Below, piece by piece: positions 7,145 through 15,498 of a DNA stretch of 18,179 bases. This DNA comes from Methylobacterium sp. (GTDB lineage: Bacteria; Pseudomonadota; Alphaproteobacteria; Rhizobiales; Beijerinckiaceae). The translations under genes were made by a program, and so were the position numbers. The notes below the pieces were generated by a model. That model had not been told where the DNA came from. It did not search any database and saw nothing but the letters and a program-made list of their open reading frames with translations. The stretch lies in contig JAJKJG010000015.1 of the NCBI GenBank assembly GCA_021154065.1, positions 1 through 18,179 of the forward strand, written 5' to 3'. The number at the start of each line of letters is the position of its first letter. Position 1 is the stretch's first letter.

Positions 7145-8764
7145 TCACGCCTTCGGCGTCACTCCGCTCATGTCCATGAGCCAGCCCGCCGCCGTGACCG
7201 GCACCTTGGCGAGGCTGTTGCGGGCGGCGACCTGGTAGATCGGCTGGAACAGGATGAAGTGGTTCGCCTGGTCGACCATGCGCTTCTGGTACTCGACCCA
7301 GAGCTCGGCCTGCTTCTTCTGGTCGCTCTCGCTGGCCGCCTGGTGGACGAGCTGGACGAGATCCTCGGGCGGCGTCCAATGCACGCGCTTCGCGACCCGC
7401 TCGACGGTCGCAAGCGCCCAGAGCGAGTTCTCGATCGCCGGCGGGTTCCAGAAGGTCAGCACGCCGCCGGGCGACTTGCCGGTGGTGAACTGGGTGCGCA
7501 GGTTGACCTGGTCGACGGGCGCGAGCCGCGCCTTGATGCCGACGCGGCCGACATCCGCCTGGATCTTCTGCGCCAGGAGCTGATACGAAACGCCGGCGAT
7601 GGCGGCGTTGGCGTAGTTGATCTCGAACTCGAAGCCGTCGGCGAGGCCGGCCTTGGCGAGAAGCTCCTTCGCCTTCCCGAGATCCTCGCGGAAGCCGATC
7701 TGCCTCGCGATCTCCTCGGTCGAGCCGTTGATGCCGATCGGCAGGAAGTGCGCCGGCCGCAAGGCCGCGCCGCCGATGAGCGCGTTCTTGATGCCGTCAT
7801 AGTCGATCGCATAGCCGATCGCCTGACGCGCCTCCTTGACGGCGAGCGCCTTGTTGAACTCCGGGTTCTGCGTCAGCGCCATGTAGACGAAATCAAGGCT
7901 CGCGAGCTGCTCGAGGCGCACGTTGGCGTCGCCCTTGAGCGTCGCGACCTGCTCGGGGATGAGGTTGAAGGCGATGTCGATGTCGCCGCGGCGGATGGCG
8001 AGAAGCTGCGCCGCGCTGTCGCCCATGTGGCGGATGACGACGCGCTCGAAGGCCGGCTTGCCGCGCCAGTAATGCTCGTTGCGCACGAGCTGGATCTGCT
8101 GGTTGCGCTCCCAGCGCACAAGCCGGTAGGCGCCGGCGCCGGCCGAGTTCTCGTTCAGCCAGGCGGTCGCCTTGTCCTTCTCCTTCGCGTCCTTCGAGGC
8201 GTCGCCGCCATGCTCGGCGAGAAGCTTGCGGTCGAGCACGGCGAAGCCCGGGGCAGCGAGGGTGTTGAGCACCGGCCCGTTCGGGTCCTTCAGGATGACG
8301 TCGACGGTCTTGCCGTCGACGAGCTCGACGCGGTCGATGTTCGCGACGTACTGCGCCGGCTGGTCCTTGATGTTGAGGACGCGGTCGAGCGACCACTTCA
8401 CGTCCTCGGCCGACATCGGATTGCCGCTCGCGAACTTGACGTTCTCGCGGATCGTGAAGCGCCAGCCCTTGCCGTCCGGCGTGCGCTCCCATTTCGTCGC
8501 CATCATCGGCTTGAGGTTGATGTAGTCGCCGGGCTCCATCGTCACGAGCGCCTCGTAGGCGGCCTGCAGCGTCATCGGCGGCGAGTAGGAGGCCTGGCGG
8601 GCGGGATCGAGGGTGATCGTGTCGCTGATGTCGATGCCGATCACGAGCGCGGTCTTCGTCGCCTGCGCCATGACGCGGCTCGGCAGCCCGGCCGCGATCG
8701 CGGCGCCGCCGACGCCGAGGAGCTTTGCCACCTCGCGACGGCTGATCCAGCCCTGCTTGTCCAT
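7145..8764 (-). CDS. Family 5 (dipeptide/oligopeptide-type) ABC transporter substrate-binding protein
   Basis: Two adjacent ATG codons (8767 and 8764) follow GGGAGGA. The second has the better spacing to it, so it is taken as the start, giving 539 residues. The N-terminus (MDKQGWISRREVAKLLGVGG...VMAQA) is a Tat-like signal. The mature part has SBP_bac_5 landmarks: LDPARQASYSPPMTLQAAYEALV, the MSAEDVKWSLDRVL segment, GAGAYRLVRWERNQQIQLVRNEHYW and ARQAIGYAIDYDGI. It is a periplasmic receptor for a dipeptide/oligopeptide-type importer, presumably the one encoded further upstream in the same operon. Placing the receptor last, after two metabolic genes, is unusual because receptors normally come first. 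It has its own 91-base upstream gap containing a probable operator. The ligand may be a peptide, opine or other small molecule. Confidence 0.93.
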   Translation of the reverse strand: MDKQGWISRREVAKLLGVGGAAIAAGLPSRVMAQATKTALVIGIDISDTITLDPARQASYSPPMTLQAAYEALVTMEPGDYINLKPMMATKWERTPDGKGWRFTIRENVKFASGNPMSAEDVKWSLDRVLNIKDQPAQYVANIDRVELVDGKTVDVILKDPNGPVLNTLAAPGFAVLDRKLLAEHGGDASKDAKEKDKATAWLNENSAGAGAYRLVRWERNQQIQLVRNEHYWRGKPAFERVVIRHMGDSAAQLLAIRRGDIDIAFNLIPEQVATLKGDANVRLEQLASLDFVYMALTQNPEFNKALAVKEARQAIGYAIDYDGIKNALIGGAALRPAHFLPIGINGSTEEIARQIGFREDLGKAKELLAKAGLADGFEFEINYANAAIAGVSYQLLAQKIQADVGRVGIKARLAPVDQVNLRTQFTTGKSPGGVLTFWNPPAIENSLWALATVERVAKRVHWTPPEDLVQLVHQAASESDQKKQAELWVEYQKRMVDQANHFILFQPIYQVAARNSLAKVPVTAAGWLMDMSGVTPKA

Positions 8765-8820
8765 CATCGTCCTCCCGGATGTTGTCGTGTTTTGTCGTTG
8801 TGCCGCTCGGCCGCGGCGAG

Positions 8821-8836
8821 ATTGGTCATACCAGAT
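8821..8836 (-). promoter_or_regulatory. FadR/GntR-type operator upstream of the binding-protein gene
   Basis: On the minus strand this reads ATCTGGTATGACCAAT, with a perfect TGGT-N3-ACCA core, the arrangement recognised by FadR-subgroup GntR regulators. It lies between the aldolase stop and the binding-protein start. A TTGACG (minus strand, 8847-8842) sits just upstream of it and could be a -35 element, with the operator in the promoter spacer. No good -10 was found. The matching site near 15448 supports this call. Confidence 0.6.
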
Positions 8837-8855
8837 CACCGCGTCAAGCCGCCCG

Positions 8856-9626
8856 TCAGCCGCGATCCTTGAACTTCGCCGCGAGCGCCTCGGCGCCGCG
8901 CGCGAGGAGGCCGACATCGGAGCCGACGGCGACAACGAGCGCGCCGAGCGCGAGCCAGCGGCGCGCCGTCTCCTCGCCGTCGGCCAGGATGCCGGCGGCC
9001 TTGCCGTTCTTGACGATGCGCGAGATCGCATCGTCGATCCGCGGCATCACCTCGGCGTGGGCGCGCTCGCCGGGAAAGCCGAGCGAGGCGTGGAGGTCGG
9101 CCGGCCCGACGAACACGCCGTCGATGCCCTCGACCGCCGCGATCTCCTCGAGGTTCGACAGGCCCTCGCCGGATTCGATCTGCACCACGACGCAGATCTC
9201 GTCCGCCGCCTTCTTGAAGTAGTCCTTCACCCGCCCGAAGCGGGTCGCCCGCGTCGCGCCGGCGACGCCGCGCAGGCCCGCCGGCGGATAGCGCGTATAG
9301 GCGACGGCGTTCCGCGCCTCCTCTGCGCTCGCGACCTGCGGGACGAGCAGCGTCTGCACGCCGATGTCGAGGTATCGCTTCACCGTCACCATGTCGTTCC
9401 ACGGGATGCGGACGACCGCCGCGCTGTCGTAGGGCGCCGCCGCCTGCAGCTGGCCGAGCACCGATTCGAGGTCGGTCGGCGAATGCTCGGTGTCGATCAT
9501 GATCCAGTCGAAGCCGGCGCCGGCGATCACCTCGACGGTGTAGCTCGACGACAGCGTCGACCACAGGCCGATCTGGCGCCGGCCAGCCTTGAGGGCGCGC
9601 TTGAAACGGTTTTCCGGGATGTCCAT
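8856..9626 (-). CDS. HpcH/HpaI-class aldolase (4-hydroxy-2-oxo acid/deoxyglucarate aldolase type)
   Basis: This 256-residue protein starts at ATG 9626 after AAAGGA. It matches the metal-dependent class II HpaI family: His48 in DTEHSP (general base position), Arg73 in VVRIPWND (pyruvate-binding position), and metal ligands Glu151 in QIESGEG and Asp177 in [12 protein letters not shown]. Family members cleave 4-hydroxy-2-oxoacids such as 4-hydroxy-2-oxoheptanedioate or 2-dehydro-3-deoxyglucarate to pyruvate plus an aldehyde. All key residues are present, so it should be active; the substrate is unassigned. It starts 20 bases after the CoA-transferase stop, so both are surely on one transcript. 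In the cassette it would supply the carbon-carbon cleavage step in the cytoplasm. Confidence 0.93.
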   Translation of the reverse strand: MDIPENRFKRALKAGRRQIGLWSTLSSSYTVEVIAGAGFDWIMIDTEHSPTDLESVLGQLQAAAPYDSAAVVRIPWNDMVTVKRYLDIGVQTLLVPQVASAEEARNAVAYTRYPPAGLRGVAGATRATRFGRVKDYFKKAADEICVVVQIESGEGLSNLEEIAAVEGIDGVFVGPADLHASLGFPGERAHAEVMPRIDDAISRIVKNGKAAGILADGEETARRWLALGALVVAVGSDVGLLARGAEALAAKFKDRG

Positions 9627-9646
9627 GACGGTCCTTTGCGAGAAAA

Positions 9647-11221
9647 TTATTCGGCCGCGGCCGAGAAGGCATCGAGGAGCGCGAGCCGCGGCGAGCCCGC
9701 CCGCGCCGGCCGCGCCGCGAGATCGCGGGCGAGGGTCATCGGCTCGGGCCGGAACAGGCGCGCGTCCATCGTCGTGAGCTTCGCCGCGATCGCCGGGCGG
9801 AAGCCCATCCGGCCGAGGACGTCGCGCTCGAGGTCGAGGCCCGGCGCGATCTCGACGAGCTCGACGCCGCGCTCGCTCAGCCGGAACACGGCGCGTCCGG
9901 TGACGTAGAGCACGCGCTGCCCGCGCTCCTGCGCGTAGCGGCCGCTGAAGGTGATCTGCTCGACCGCCTCGACGAGCTTCGGCCGCTCGCCGTCGCGGCC
10001 GGCCGCGAAGGTGCCGCTGAACACCACGGTCCTGGCGTTCTGGCTGATGTTGATGAAGCCGCCCGGGCCGATGATGCGCCCGCCGAAGCGGCTGACGTTG
10101 ACGTTGCCCTCGCGGTCGATCTCGGCGAAGGAGAGGAAGGCGAGGTCGAGCCCGCCGCCGTCGTAGAAATCGAACTGGTAGGGCTGGTCGATCATCGCGG
10201 CGTAGTTGCGGGATGCGCCGGCCTCGTTGCCGGACGCCGGCGCGCCGCCGATCAGGCCCTGCTCGTTCGTCAGGCACACGGCGTCGAGCACGCCCTCCTC
10301 GGCCGCCACATTGGCGATGCCGGTCGAGATGCCGGAGCCGAGGTTGCAGATCGCGCCCGGGAAGAGCTCGAGCGCGGCGCGGCGGGCGATCACCTTGCGG
10401 GCGTCGAGCGGCAGCGCCGGGATGTCCGACAGCGGCACGCGGAGCTCGCCGGCATAGGACGGGCTGTATTCGGTCTCGTAGGTCTGGCGCTGACCGGGCT
10501 CGACCACGACGAGATCGACGAGGATGCCGGGGATCTTGACCGCTTTCGCCGGCAGCGTGCGCCGCTCGGCCATGCGCTTCACCTGCACGACGACGAGGCC
10601 GCCGCAACGCTTCGCGGCCTGCGCCATCGACAGCATCTCGCCGAAGATCGGCTCCTGCTCCATGGTGACGTTGCCGTCCTCGTCCGCGGTCGTGCCGCGC
10701 AGGAAGCAGGCATCGATCGGGAACGGCTTGTAGAACAGAAGCTCCTCGCCCCGGAACGTCACGAGCTCGACGAGGTCTTCGCTCGCGCGCCGGCTCTGGC
10801 GGCCGCCGCCGTGGCGCGGGTCGACGAAGGTGTGGAGGCCGGTCCGCGTCAGGAGCCCGGGCCGTCCCGCCGCGATCTCGCGCGTCAGCTGCGACAGCGC
10901 TCCTTGCGGCAGCGTGTAGCCCTCGATCATGTCGGCGACGGCAAGGTCCGAGATCTTCGGCGAGTTGACGAAGGTGCCGCAGACGATGCGCTTCAGAAGG
11001 CCTTCGTGAGCGAAATGGCCGGCGCCGAGGTTGCCGCCGTCGCCGAGCCCGACCGGGTGGATCGAGGTAATGTGGCGCGGCTCGCCGGTCGCGAGGAAGC
11101 GGCGCTCGACCGCGGCCATCAGCGCCTCCGGCACGGCGTGGCCGCCGCCCGAGCCGCCGATCAGGATCGTGTCGCCGTCGCGGACGAGACCGGCAGCCTG
11201 GTCAGCCGTGACGCGCCGCAT
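9647..11221 (-). CDS. Family I CoA-transferase (propionate/short-chain acyl-CoA:acetate type, fused alpha-beta)
   Basis: This 524-residue protein starts at ATG 11221 behind GGAGGAGGAG; its start overlaps the end of the ATPase fusion gene by 20 bases. The two halves are fused in one chain, as in propionate CoA-transferase. The N-terminal half has [22 protein letters not shown] and [13 protein letters not shown]. The C-terminal half has [19 protein letters not shown] and [15 protein letters not shown], where Glu320 is at the position of the catalytic glutamate that forms the CoA thioester intermediate. It would move CoA from an acyl-CoA donor to an acid from the pathway. Gene order (transporter, CoA-transferase, aldolase) implies that the imported compound yields a carboxylate that is activated by CoA transfer. 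The substrate is not readable from sequence. Confidence 0.93.
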   Translation of the reverse strand: MRRVTADQAAGLVRDGDTILIGGSGGGHAVPEALMAAVERRFLATGEPRHITSIHPVGLGDGGNLGAGHFAHEGLLKRIVCGTFVNSPKISDLAVADMIEGYTLPQGALSQLTREIAAGRPGLLTRTGLHTFVDPRHGGGRQSRRASEDLVELVTFRGEELLFYKPFPIDACFLRGTTADEDGNVTMEQEPIFGEMLSMAQAAKRCGGLVVVQVKRMAERRTLPAKAVKIPGILVDLVVVEPGQRQTYETEYSPSYAGELRVPLSDIPALPLDARKVIARRAALELFPGAICNLGSGISTGIANVAAEEGVLDAVCLTNEQGLIGGAPASGNEAGASRNYAAMIDQPYQFDFYDGGGLDLAFLSFAEIDREGNVNVSRFGGRIIGPGGFINISQNARTVVFSGTFAAGRDGERPKLVEAVEQITFSGRYAQERGQRVLYVTGRAVFRLSERGVELVEIAPGLDLERDVLGRMGFRPAIAAKLTTMDARLFRPEPMTLARDLAARPARAGSPRLALLDAFSAAAE

Positions 11222-13412
11222 GCGCTCCTCCTCCGTCAGGCTGGAACTCGCCGGCGAAATGGCAGGCGGCGAAATGCCCGCCTTGGTGCTCGGCGAGCGG
11301 CGGCGGCACCTCGGCGCACACGGCTCGGGCGATCGGGCAGCGGGTGCGGAAGCGGCAGCCGGACGGCGGGTCGACCGCGCTCGGCGGCTCTCCTTTGAGC
11401 TGGAGGTGCTGCCGCCGGCGCTCGACGACGACGTCCGGCACCGGCACCGCCGAGATCAGGTAGCGCGTGTAGGGGTGGAGCGGGCGCTCGAACAGCACGC
11501 CCGAGCGCGCGACCTCCACCACCTTGCCGAGGTAGAGCACCACGATCCGGTCCGAGATGTGGCGCACAACCGCGAGGTCGTGGGCGATGAACAGGTAGGT
11601 CAGCCCGAACTTCTCCTGCAGCTCGAGCATCAGGTTGATGATCTGCGCCTGGATGTTGACGTCGAGCGCCGAGATCGGCTCGTCGGCGATGATGAAGTCG
11701 GGGCGGACCGCGAGCGCCCGGGCGATCGAGATGCGCTGGCGCTGGCCGCCGGAGAACTCGTGCGGGTAGCGCTGCGCCGCCTTGGGGCTGAGGCCGACGG
11801 TCGAGAGCAGCTCTGCGACCTGCTCGCGGGTCTCGGCCGCGGTCGCGGCAAGGCCGTGGAAGCGCAGCGGCTCGCCGATGATGTCGGCGACCGTCATGCG
11901 CGGGTTCAGCGAGGCGTAGGGGTCCTGGAACACCATCTGCATGCGCTTGCGCAGCGGCCTGATCTCGGCGGCACTCGCGCGCGCGATGTCCTCGCCCTCG
12001 AACACGATCGAGCCCGCGTCCGGCTTGTGGATGCGGATCAGCACGCGGGCAAGCGTCGATTTTCCGCAGCCCGACTCGCCGACGAGGCCGACGGTCTCGC
12101 CGCGGGCGACGTCGAGGTCGACGCCGTCGACCGCGTGCACGATCAAGCGCTTCTGGAAGAAGCCGTTCTTCGGCAGCGGAAAGTGCTTCACGAGGCCGCG
12201 CACCTCGAGGAGGCGTTCGCCTTTCCCCGCCTGCCGGGAGAGGCCGGCCCGCGCCTCCGGCGCGACCGGGTGAGGGGCTGCCTCAGGATCGAGCGCGAGC
12301 GTCGACAGCCCCTCACCCTCGGCCTGCGGGCTCGCCTCGCCGGCCTCGCCGCCGAGGCCCTCTCCCCGCAGGCGGGAAGAGGAGGGGGGCAGTGCGAGCC
12401 GCCCTCCGGCTTGCGTCACCCAGCAGCGGGCGTCGCGGCCGGGCGCGACCGCGAGAAGCTCCGGGTGCTCGGTGCAGCGCTCGATGCGGAACGGGCAGCG
12501 CGGCGCGAAGCGGCAGCCTTGCGGCAGGTCGAGCGGATCGGGCGGCGCGCCCTCGATCGTCGTCAGGCGGCGGTTGCCGGGCGTGTGGCGGTCGATGCGC
12601 GGCACGGCGTTGATCAACGCCCAGGTGTAGGGGTGGCGCGGATCGGAGAGCACCTCCTCGGTCGATCCTTCCTCGACCACCTCGCCGGCGTACATGACGA
12701 CGACGCGCGCGCAGACGCCGGCGATGACGCCGAGGTCGTGGCTGATGAGCACGATCGCGGTGCCGAAATCCCGGTTGAGCTCGCGCAGGAGCTCGAGGAT
12801 CTGGGCCTGGATGGTCACGTCGAGCGCCGTCGTCGGCTCGTCGGCGATGAGCAGCACCGGGTCGTTCGACATGCCCATGGCGAGGACGACGCGCTGGCGC
12901 ATGCCGCCCGAGAACTGGTGCGGGTAGCTGTGGATGGCGCGCTCCGGCGCGTTGATACCCATCCGGCCGAGCATCTTCACGGCCCGATCGGTCGCCTGAT
13001 CGCCGGTGTAGTTGCCGTGCACCACCATGGTCTCAACGAGCTGGCGGGCGATGCGCAGCACCGGGTTGAGTGAGGTCATCGGGTCCTGGAAGACCATCGC
13101 CATGCGGCCGCCGCGCAGGTTCCGCATCTCCTCCGGGTCGGCGCCGAGGACGTCCCGGCCCTGGAAGCGGATGTCGCCGCCGACGATCCGGCTCGGCTCC
13201 TCGAGAAGCCGCATCAGCGAGAGCGCGGTGACGCTCTTGCCCGAGCCCGATTCGCCGACGATGCCGAGCGCTTCGCCGGCCGCGACCGAGAAGCTGACGC
13301 CGTCGACGGCGCGCACCACGCCCTCGTCGGTGAAGAACTGGGTCTTGAGGTTACGGACCTCGAGGACGGGCGTCGCGAGGCCCGTCGCGCCCGGCTTCAC
13401 GGCGACGTTCAC
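11202..13412 (-). CDS. Dpp/Opp-type ABC transporter, two ATP-binding proteins fused in one chain (DppD-DppF-like)
   Basis: GTG 13412 overlaps the upstream permease stop (GTGA), giving 736 residues, twice the normal length for one ATPase. The first half has Walker A GESGSGKS (Lys59), signature FSGGMRQR, Walker [13 protein letters not shown], and a C-terminal Cys-rich oligopeptide-ATPase tail ([15 protein letters not shown]). The second half has Walker [10 protein letters not shown] (Lys451), signature FSGGQRQR, Walker [13 protein letters not shown], and a matching tail ([15 protein letters not shown]). Both sites look intact, so one polypeptide can supply both nucleotide-binding domains. The join, about residues 344-398, is low-complexity Gly/Glu/Ala/Pro and is encoded by a palindromic repeat rather than by a conserved domain. 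Fused DppDF-type proteins are known in this family. It energises the two permeases encoded just upstream. Confidence 0.95.
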   Translation of the reverse strand: MNVAVKPGATGLATPVLEVRNLKTQFFTDEGVVRAVDGVSFSVAAGEALGIVGESGSGKSVTALSLMRLLEEPSRIVGGDIRFQGRDVLGADPEEMRNLRGGRMAMVFQDPMTSLNPVLRIARQLVETMVVHGNYTGDQATDRAVKMLGRMGINAPERAIHSYPHQFSGGMRQRVVLAMGMSNDPVLLIADEPTTALDVTIQAQILELLRELNRDFGTAIVLISHDLGVIAGVCARVVVMYAGEVVEEGSTEEVLSDPRHPYTWALINAVPRIDRHTPGNRRLTTIEGAPPDPLDLPQGCRFAPRCPFRIERCTEHPELLAVAPGRDARCWVTQAGGRLALPPSSSRLRGEGLGGEAGEASPQAEGEGLSTLALDPEAAPHPVAPEARAGLSRQAGKGERLLEVRGLVKHFPLPKNGFFQKRLIVHAVDGVDLDVARGETVGLVGESGCGKSTLARVLIRIHKPDAGSIVFEGEDIARASAAEIRPLRKRMQMVFQDPYASLNPRMTVADIIGEPLRFHGLAATAAETREQVAELLSTVGLSPKAAQRYPHEFSGGQRQRISIARALAVRPDFIIADEPISALDVNIQAQIINLMLELQEKFGLTYLFIAHDLAVVRHISDRIVVLYLGKVVEVARSGVLFERPLHPYTRYLISAVPVPDVVVERRRQHLQLKGEPPSAVDPPSGCRFRTRCPIARAVCAEVPPPLAEHQGGHFAACHFAGEFQPDGGGAHAARHG
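12219..12383. repeat. Palindromic repeat in frame inside the ATPase fusion gene
   Basis: Inner arms GGGTGAGGGGCTG (12268-12280) and CAGCCCCTCACCC (12306-12318) are perfect 13-base complements around a 25-base loop. Outer arms 12219-12245 (CTTTCCCCGCCTGCCGGGAG core) and 12356-12383 (CTCTCCCCGCAGGCGGGAAG core) also pair with few mismatches. The 165-bp unit resembles the CCCTCACCC/CTCTCCCCGC palindromes common in intergenic DNA of Hyphomicrobiales. Here it is translated on the minus strand without a stop and supplies the linker between the two ATPases. Confidence 0.8.
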
Positions 13413-14290
13413 CGGCGCCTCGATTTCGGGTCGAGCCAGTCGCGGATGCCGTCGCCGAGGAAGTTGAAGCCGAGGACGACCGTCAGGATGGCGATGCCGG
13501 GAAAGGTCGCGACCCACCATTGCGAGACGAGCTCGCGGCCCTCGGCTACCATCGAGCCCCATTCCGGCGTCGGCGGCACGACGCCGAGGCCGAGGAAGGA
13601 CAGCCCGGCGAAGGTGATGATGGCGTTGCCGACGTCGAGCGTCACGAGCACGATCAGCGGACCGACGGCGTTCGGGATGATGTGGCGCAAGAGAATCCGG
13701 GCCGGGCTGAAGCCGATGACCATCGCGGCCTCGACGTATTCCTGCGACCGCTGGACGATGACGAGGCTGTGCGCGAGCCGGGCGAATTTCGGCCACCACA
13801 CCACCAGCATGGCGATAATGGTATTCGTCGTGCCGATGCCGAGCGCCGCCGCGATGGCGAGCGCCAGGATGATCGGCGGAAAGCACAGCACGAGATCGGT
13901 GAGCCGCATGATCAGCTCCTCGATCCGGCCGCCGGCATACGCCGCAATGCCGCCGAGGAGCGTTCCGACGGCCGCGGCGACGAGGACGACGACGATGCCG
14001 GTCGTGAGCGAGATGCGGGCGCCGTGGAGGAGGCGGGTGAGCACGTCGCGGCCGAGCGCGTCGGTGCCGAGCCAATGAGCCGGCGACAGCGGCTGCAGGC
14101 GGACCGTCACGTCGACTGCGTCCGGGTGATAGGGCGTGAGCAGCGGCGCCAGAAGGGCGATCAGGATCCAGGCCAGGATGATCGCCGCGCCGGCTGCCGC
14201 GAGCCCGTAGCGGCGGCGCCAGCGCTGACCGCGGCTCCGCACCGGCGCCACCGCGAGCACGGTCGAGTGCGAATCGACGAGCGCCGTCAC
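13409..14290 (-). CDS. Dpp/Opp-type ABC transporter permease 2 (DppC-like)
   Basis: GTG 14290 overlaps the stop of permease 1 (GTGA), giving 293 residues. A short cytoplasmic tail precedes a first membrane segment (YGLAAAGAAIILAWILIALL). The DppC signature LSPAHWLGTDALGRDVLTRLLHGAR follows, then transmembrane segments and the EAA loop (EAAMVIGFSPARILLRHIIPNA) that docks to an ATPase. FAGLSFLGLGVVPPTPEWGSM and GFNFLGDGIRDWLDPK near the end are characteristic of this subfamily. It pairs with permease 1 to form the inner-membrane channel. The stop overlaps the GTG of the ATPase fusion, so three successive genes share overlapping stop/start codons and are probably translated in near-equal amounts. 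Confidence 0.95.
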   Translation of the reverse strand: MTALVDSHSTVLAVAPVRSRGQRWRRRYGLAAAGAAIILAWILIALLAPLLTPYHPDAVDVTVRLQPLSPAHWLGTDALGRDVLTRLLHGARISLTTGIVVVLVAAAVGTLLGGIAAYAGGRIEELIMRLTDLVLCFPPIILALAIAAALGIGTTNTIIAMLVVWWPKFARLAHSLVIVQRSQEYVEAAMVIGFSPARILLRHIIPNAVGPLIVLVTLDVGNAIITFAGLSFLGLGVVPPTPEWGSMVAEGRELVSQWWVATFPGIAILTVVLGFNFLGDGIRDWLDPKSRRR

Positions 14291-15297
14291 CGCACCACCC
14301 GCGGGTCGAGGAGGGCGTAGCTGATGTCGATCAGGAAGTTGATCACGAGATAGACGAGCGCCACGACGAGGGTGATGCCCATGATGGCCGGGAAATCGAG
14401 CGCCGCGGCGCTGCGGAAGGTGTAGCGGCCAAGCCCCGGCCAGGAGAAGATCGTCTCCGTCATCACCGCGCCGGTCAGCAGGTTCGCATAGGCGAGGCCG
14501 CCGAGCGTCACGACCGGGATCAGCGCGTTCGGCAGCACGTGGCCGCGGACGATGGTGCGCTCGCGCAGGCCCTTGGCACGGGCGACGCGGACGTAATCCT
14601 GGCCGATGGTCTCGAGCATGCTCGCCCGGGTCGTGCGGGTGATCAGGCCGAGGGTCGCCGCGGCGAGCACGATCGAGGGCAGCACGAGATGCGCGGCGGC
14701 GTCGCGGAACGCCTCCCAATCGCCGGCGATGACCGAGTCGACGAGGTAGAGACCGGTCACGGTCTTCGGCGCAAAGGCGATCGGGTCGAGCCGCCCGGGG
14801 CCGGGCGCGATCTCGAGCCCGCCGTAGAACACGGCGAGCACGATGAAGGCGAGCCAGAACGTCGGCGACGAGACGCCGATCAGCGACACGACGCGGGCGA
14901 GGTGGTCGATCCAGCTGTCGCGCCGCACCGCCGCCAGGATGCCGAGCGGAATGCCGATGACGAGGGCGAGCAGGAAGCCGGCGGTTGCGAGCTCGAGCGT
15001 CGCCGGCGCGAACTGGGCGATGTCGGCAAGCACCGGGCGCTGCGAGGCGATCGATTGCCCGAGATCGCCGGCGAGGAGGCCGCGCAGGAAGATCAGGTAG
15101 CGCTGCCACAGCGGCAGGTCGAGGCCGTATTTCGCCCGCCATTCGGCGACGACCGCCTTGTTCGAGGCGGCGATGTCGCCGAGCTGCGCCAGCACCGGAT
15201 CGCCAGGCACGGTGTTGGCGATGAGGAAGATCACGAGCGTCGCAAGGAGCGCCATGACGACCGTGATCGCAAGCCGCGAGACGACGTAGCGCGCCAA
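14287..15297 (-). CDS. Dpp/Opp-type ABC transporter permease 1 (DppB-like), TTG start
   Basis: This 336-residue inner-membrane protein begins with TTG at 15297. An in-frame TGA lies two codons upstream, so no longer start exists, and the resulting N-terminus (ARYVVSRLAITVVMALLATLVIFLIAN) aligns with the family pattern. The next ATG would remove half of the first membrane helix. Family landmarks include NTVPGDPVLAQLG, KYGLDLPLWQRY, GDLGQSIASQRPV, the EAA-loop region DYVRVARAKGLRERTIVRGHVLPNALIPVVT, TETIFSWPGLGRY and the terminal YALLDPRVVR. It is the first gene of the minus-strand operon. The rare TTG start, with only a weak GGGGGCG upstream, may keep transporter synthesis low. Confidence 0.93.
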   Translation of the reverse strand: MARYVVSRLAITVVMALLATLVIFLIANTVPGDPVLAQLGDIAASNKAVVAEWRAKYGLDLPLWQRYLIFLRGLLAGDLGQSIASQRPVLADIAQFAPATLELATAGFLLALVIGIPLGILAAVRRDSWIDHLARVVSLIGVSSPTFWLAFIVLAVFYGGLEIAPGPGRLDPIAFAPKTVTGLYLVDSVIAGDWEAFRDAAAHLVLPSIVLAAATLGLITRTTRASMLETIGQDYVRVARAKGLRERTIVRGHVLPNALIPVVTLGGLAYANLLTGAVMTETIFSWPGLGRYTFRSAAALDFPAIMGITLVVALVYLVINFLIDISYALLDPRVVR

Positions 15298-15498
15298 GGT
15301 TCAGGCGCCCCCGCGCGCGGCTAAGACCGGAGGCGCCGCTATCGGTGCCATCGTGCTCAGGCCCATCCCTCCCCATCGCGGTCATGGCGGCGGTTCGCGC
15401 CCGGCCGCCGCTCGATTTCGGCTTAACATGCCGGCAAAAATCAGGTCTGACCAGATGGCGCTCGGCCGCGCGGTCGCGCCAAAGCATCGAGGAACGCC
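15298..15498. promoter_or_regulatory. Divergent promoter region of the catabolic cassette
   Basis: This 201-base gap separates the minus-strand transporter/catabolic operon from the plus-strand dehydrogenase gene, so both must be expressed from it. It contains the GntR-type operator at 15440-15456. Beside it is an AT-richer stretch (TTAACA at 15423-15428, a run of A at 15436-15440) and a TGCCGGCA palindrome (15429-15436). No convincing -35/-10 pair could be fixed in either direction. GAGGA at 15489-15493 is the ribosome site of the dehydrogenase gene. Confidence 0.6.
15440..15456. promoter_or_regulatory. FadR/GntR-type operator in the divergent promoter
   Basis: The 17-mer ATCAGGTCTGACCAGAT is a near-perfect palindrome around the core GGT-N3-ACC. 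Its minus-strand reading, ATCTGGTCAGACCTGAT, begins with the same ATCTGGT-N2-GACC as the site upstream of the binding-protein gene. It closely resembles FadR-type consensus sites (TGGT-N3-ACCA). It lies 43 bases before the dehydrogenase ATG and about 140 bases before the permease start, so one bound regulator could control both directions. Confidence 0.65.

Noticed and set aside
7259..8872. A 537-codon open frame on the plus strand opposite the family 5 binding-protein gene
   Set aside because: Low-complexity Arg/Leu/Asp/Val translation; the minus strand encodes a clear family with signal peptide and ribosome site.
11031..13073. A 680-codon open frame on the plus strand opposite the ATPase fusion gene
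   Set aside because: It is antisense to a gene with full ABC motifs, and its translation is Arg/Ala/Asp-rich low-complexity with no family pattern; long antisense frames are expected in GC-rich DNA.
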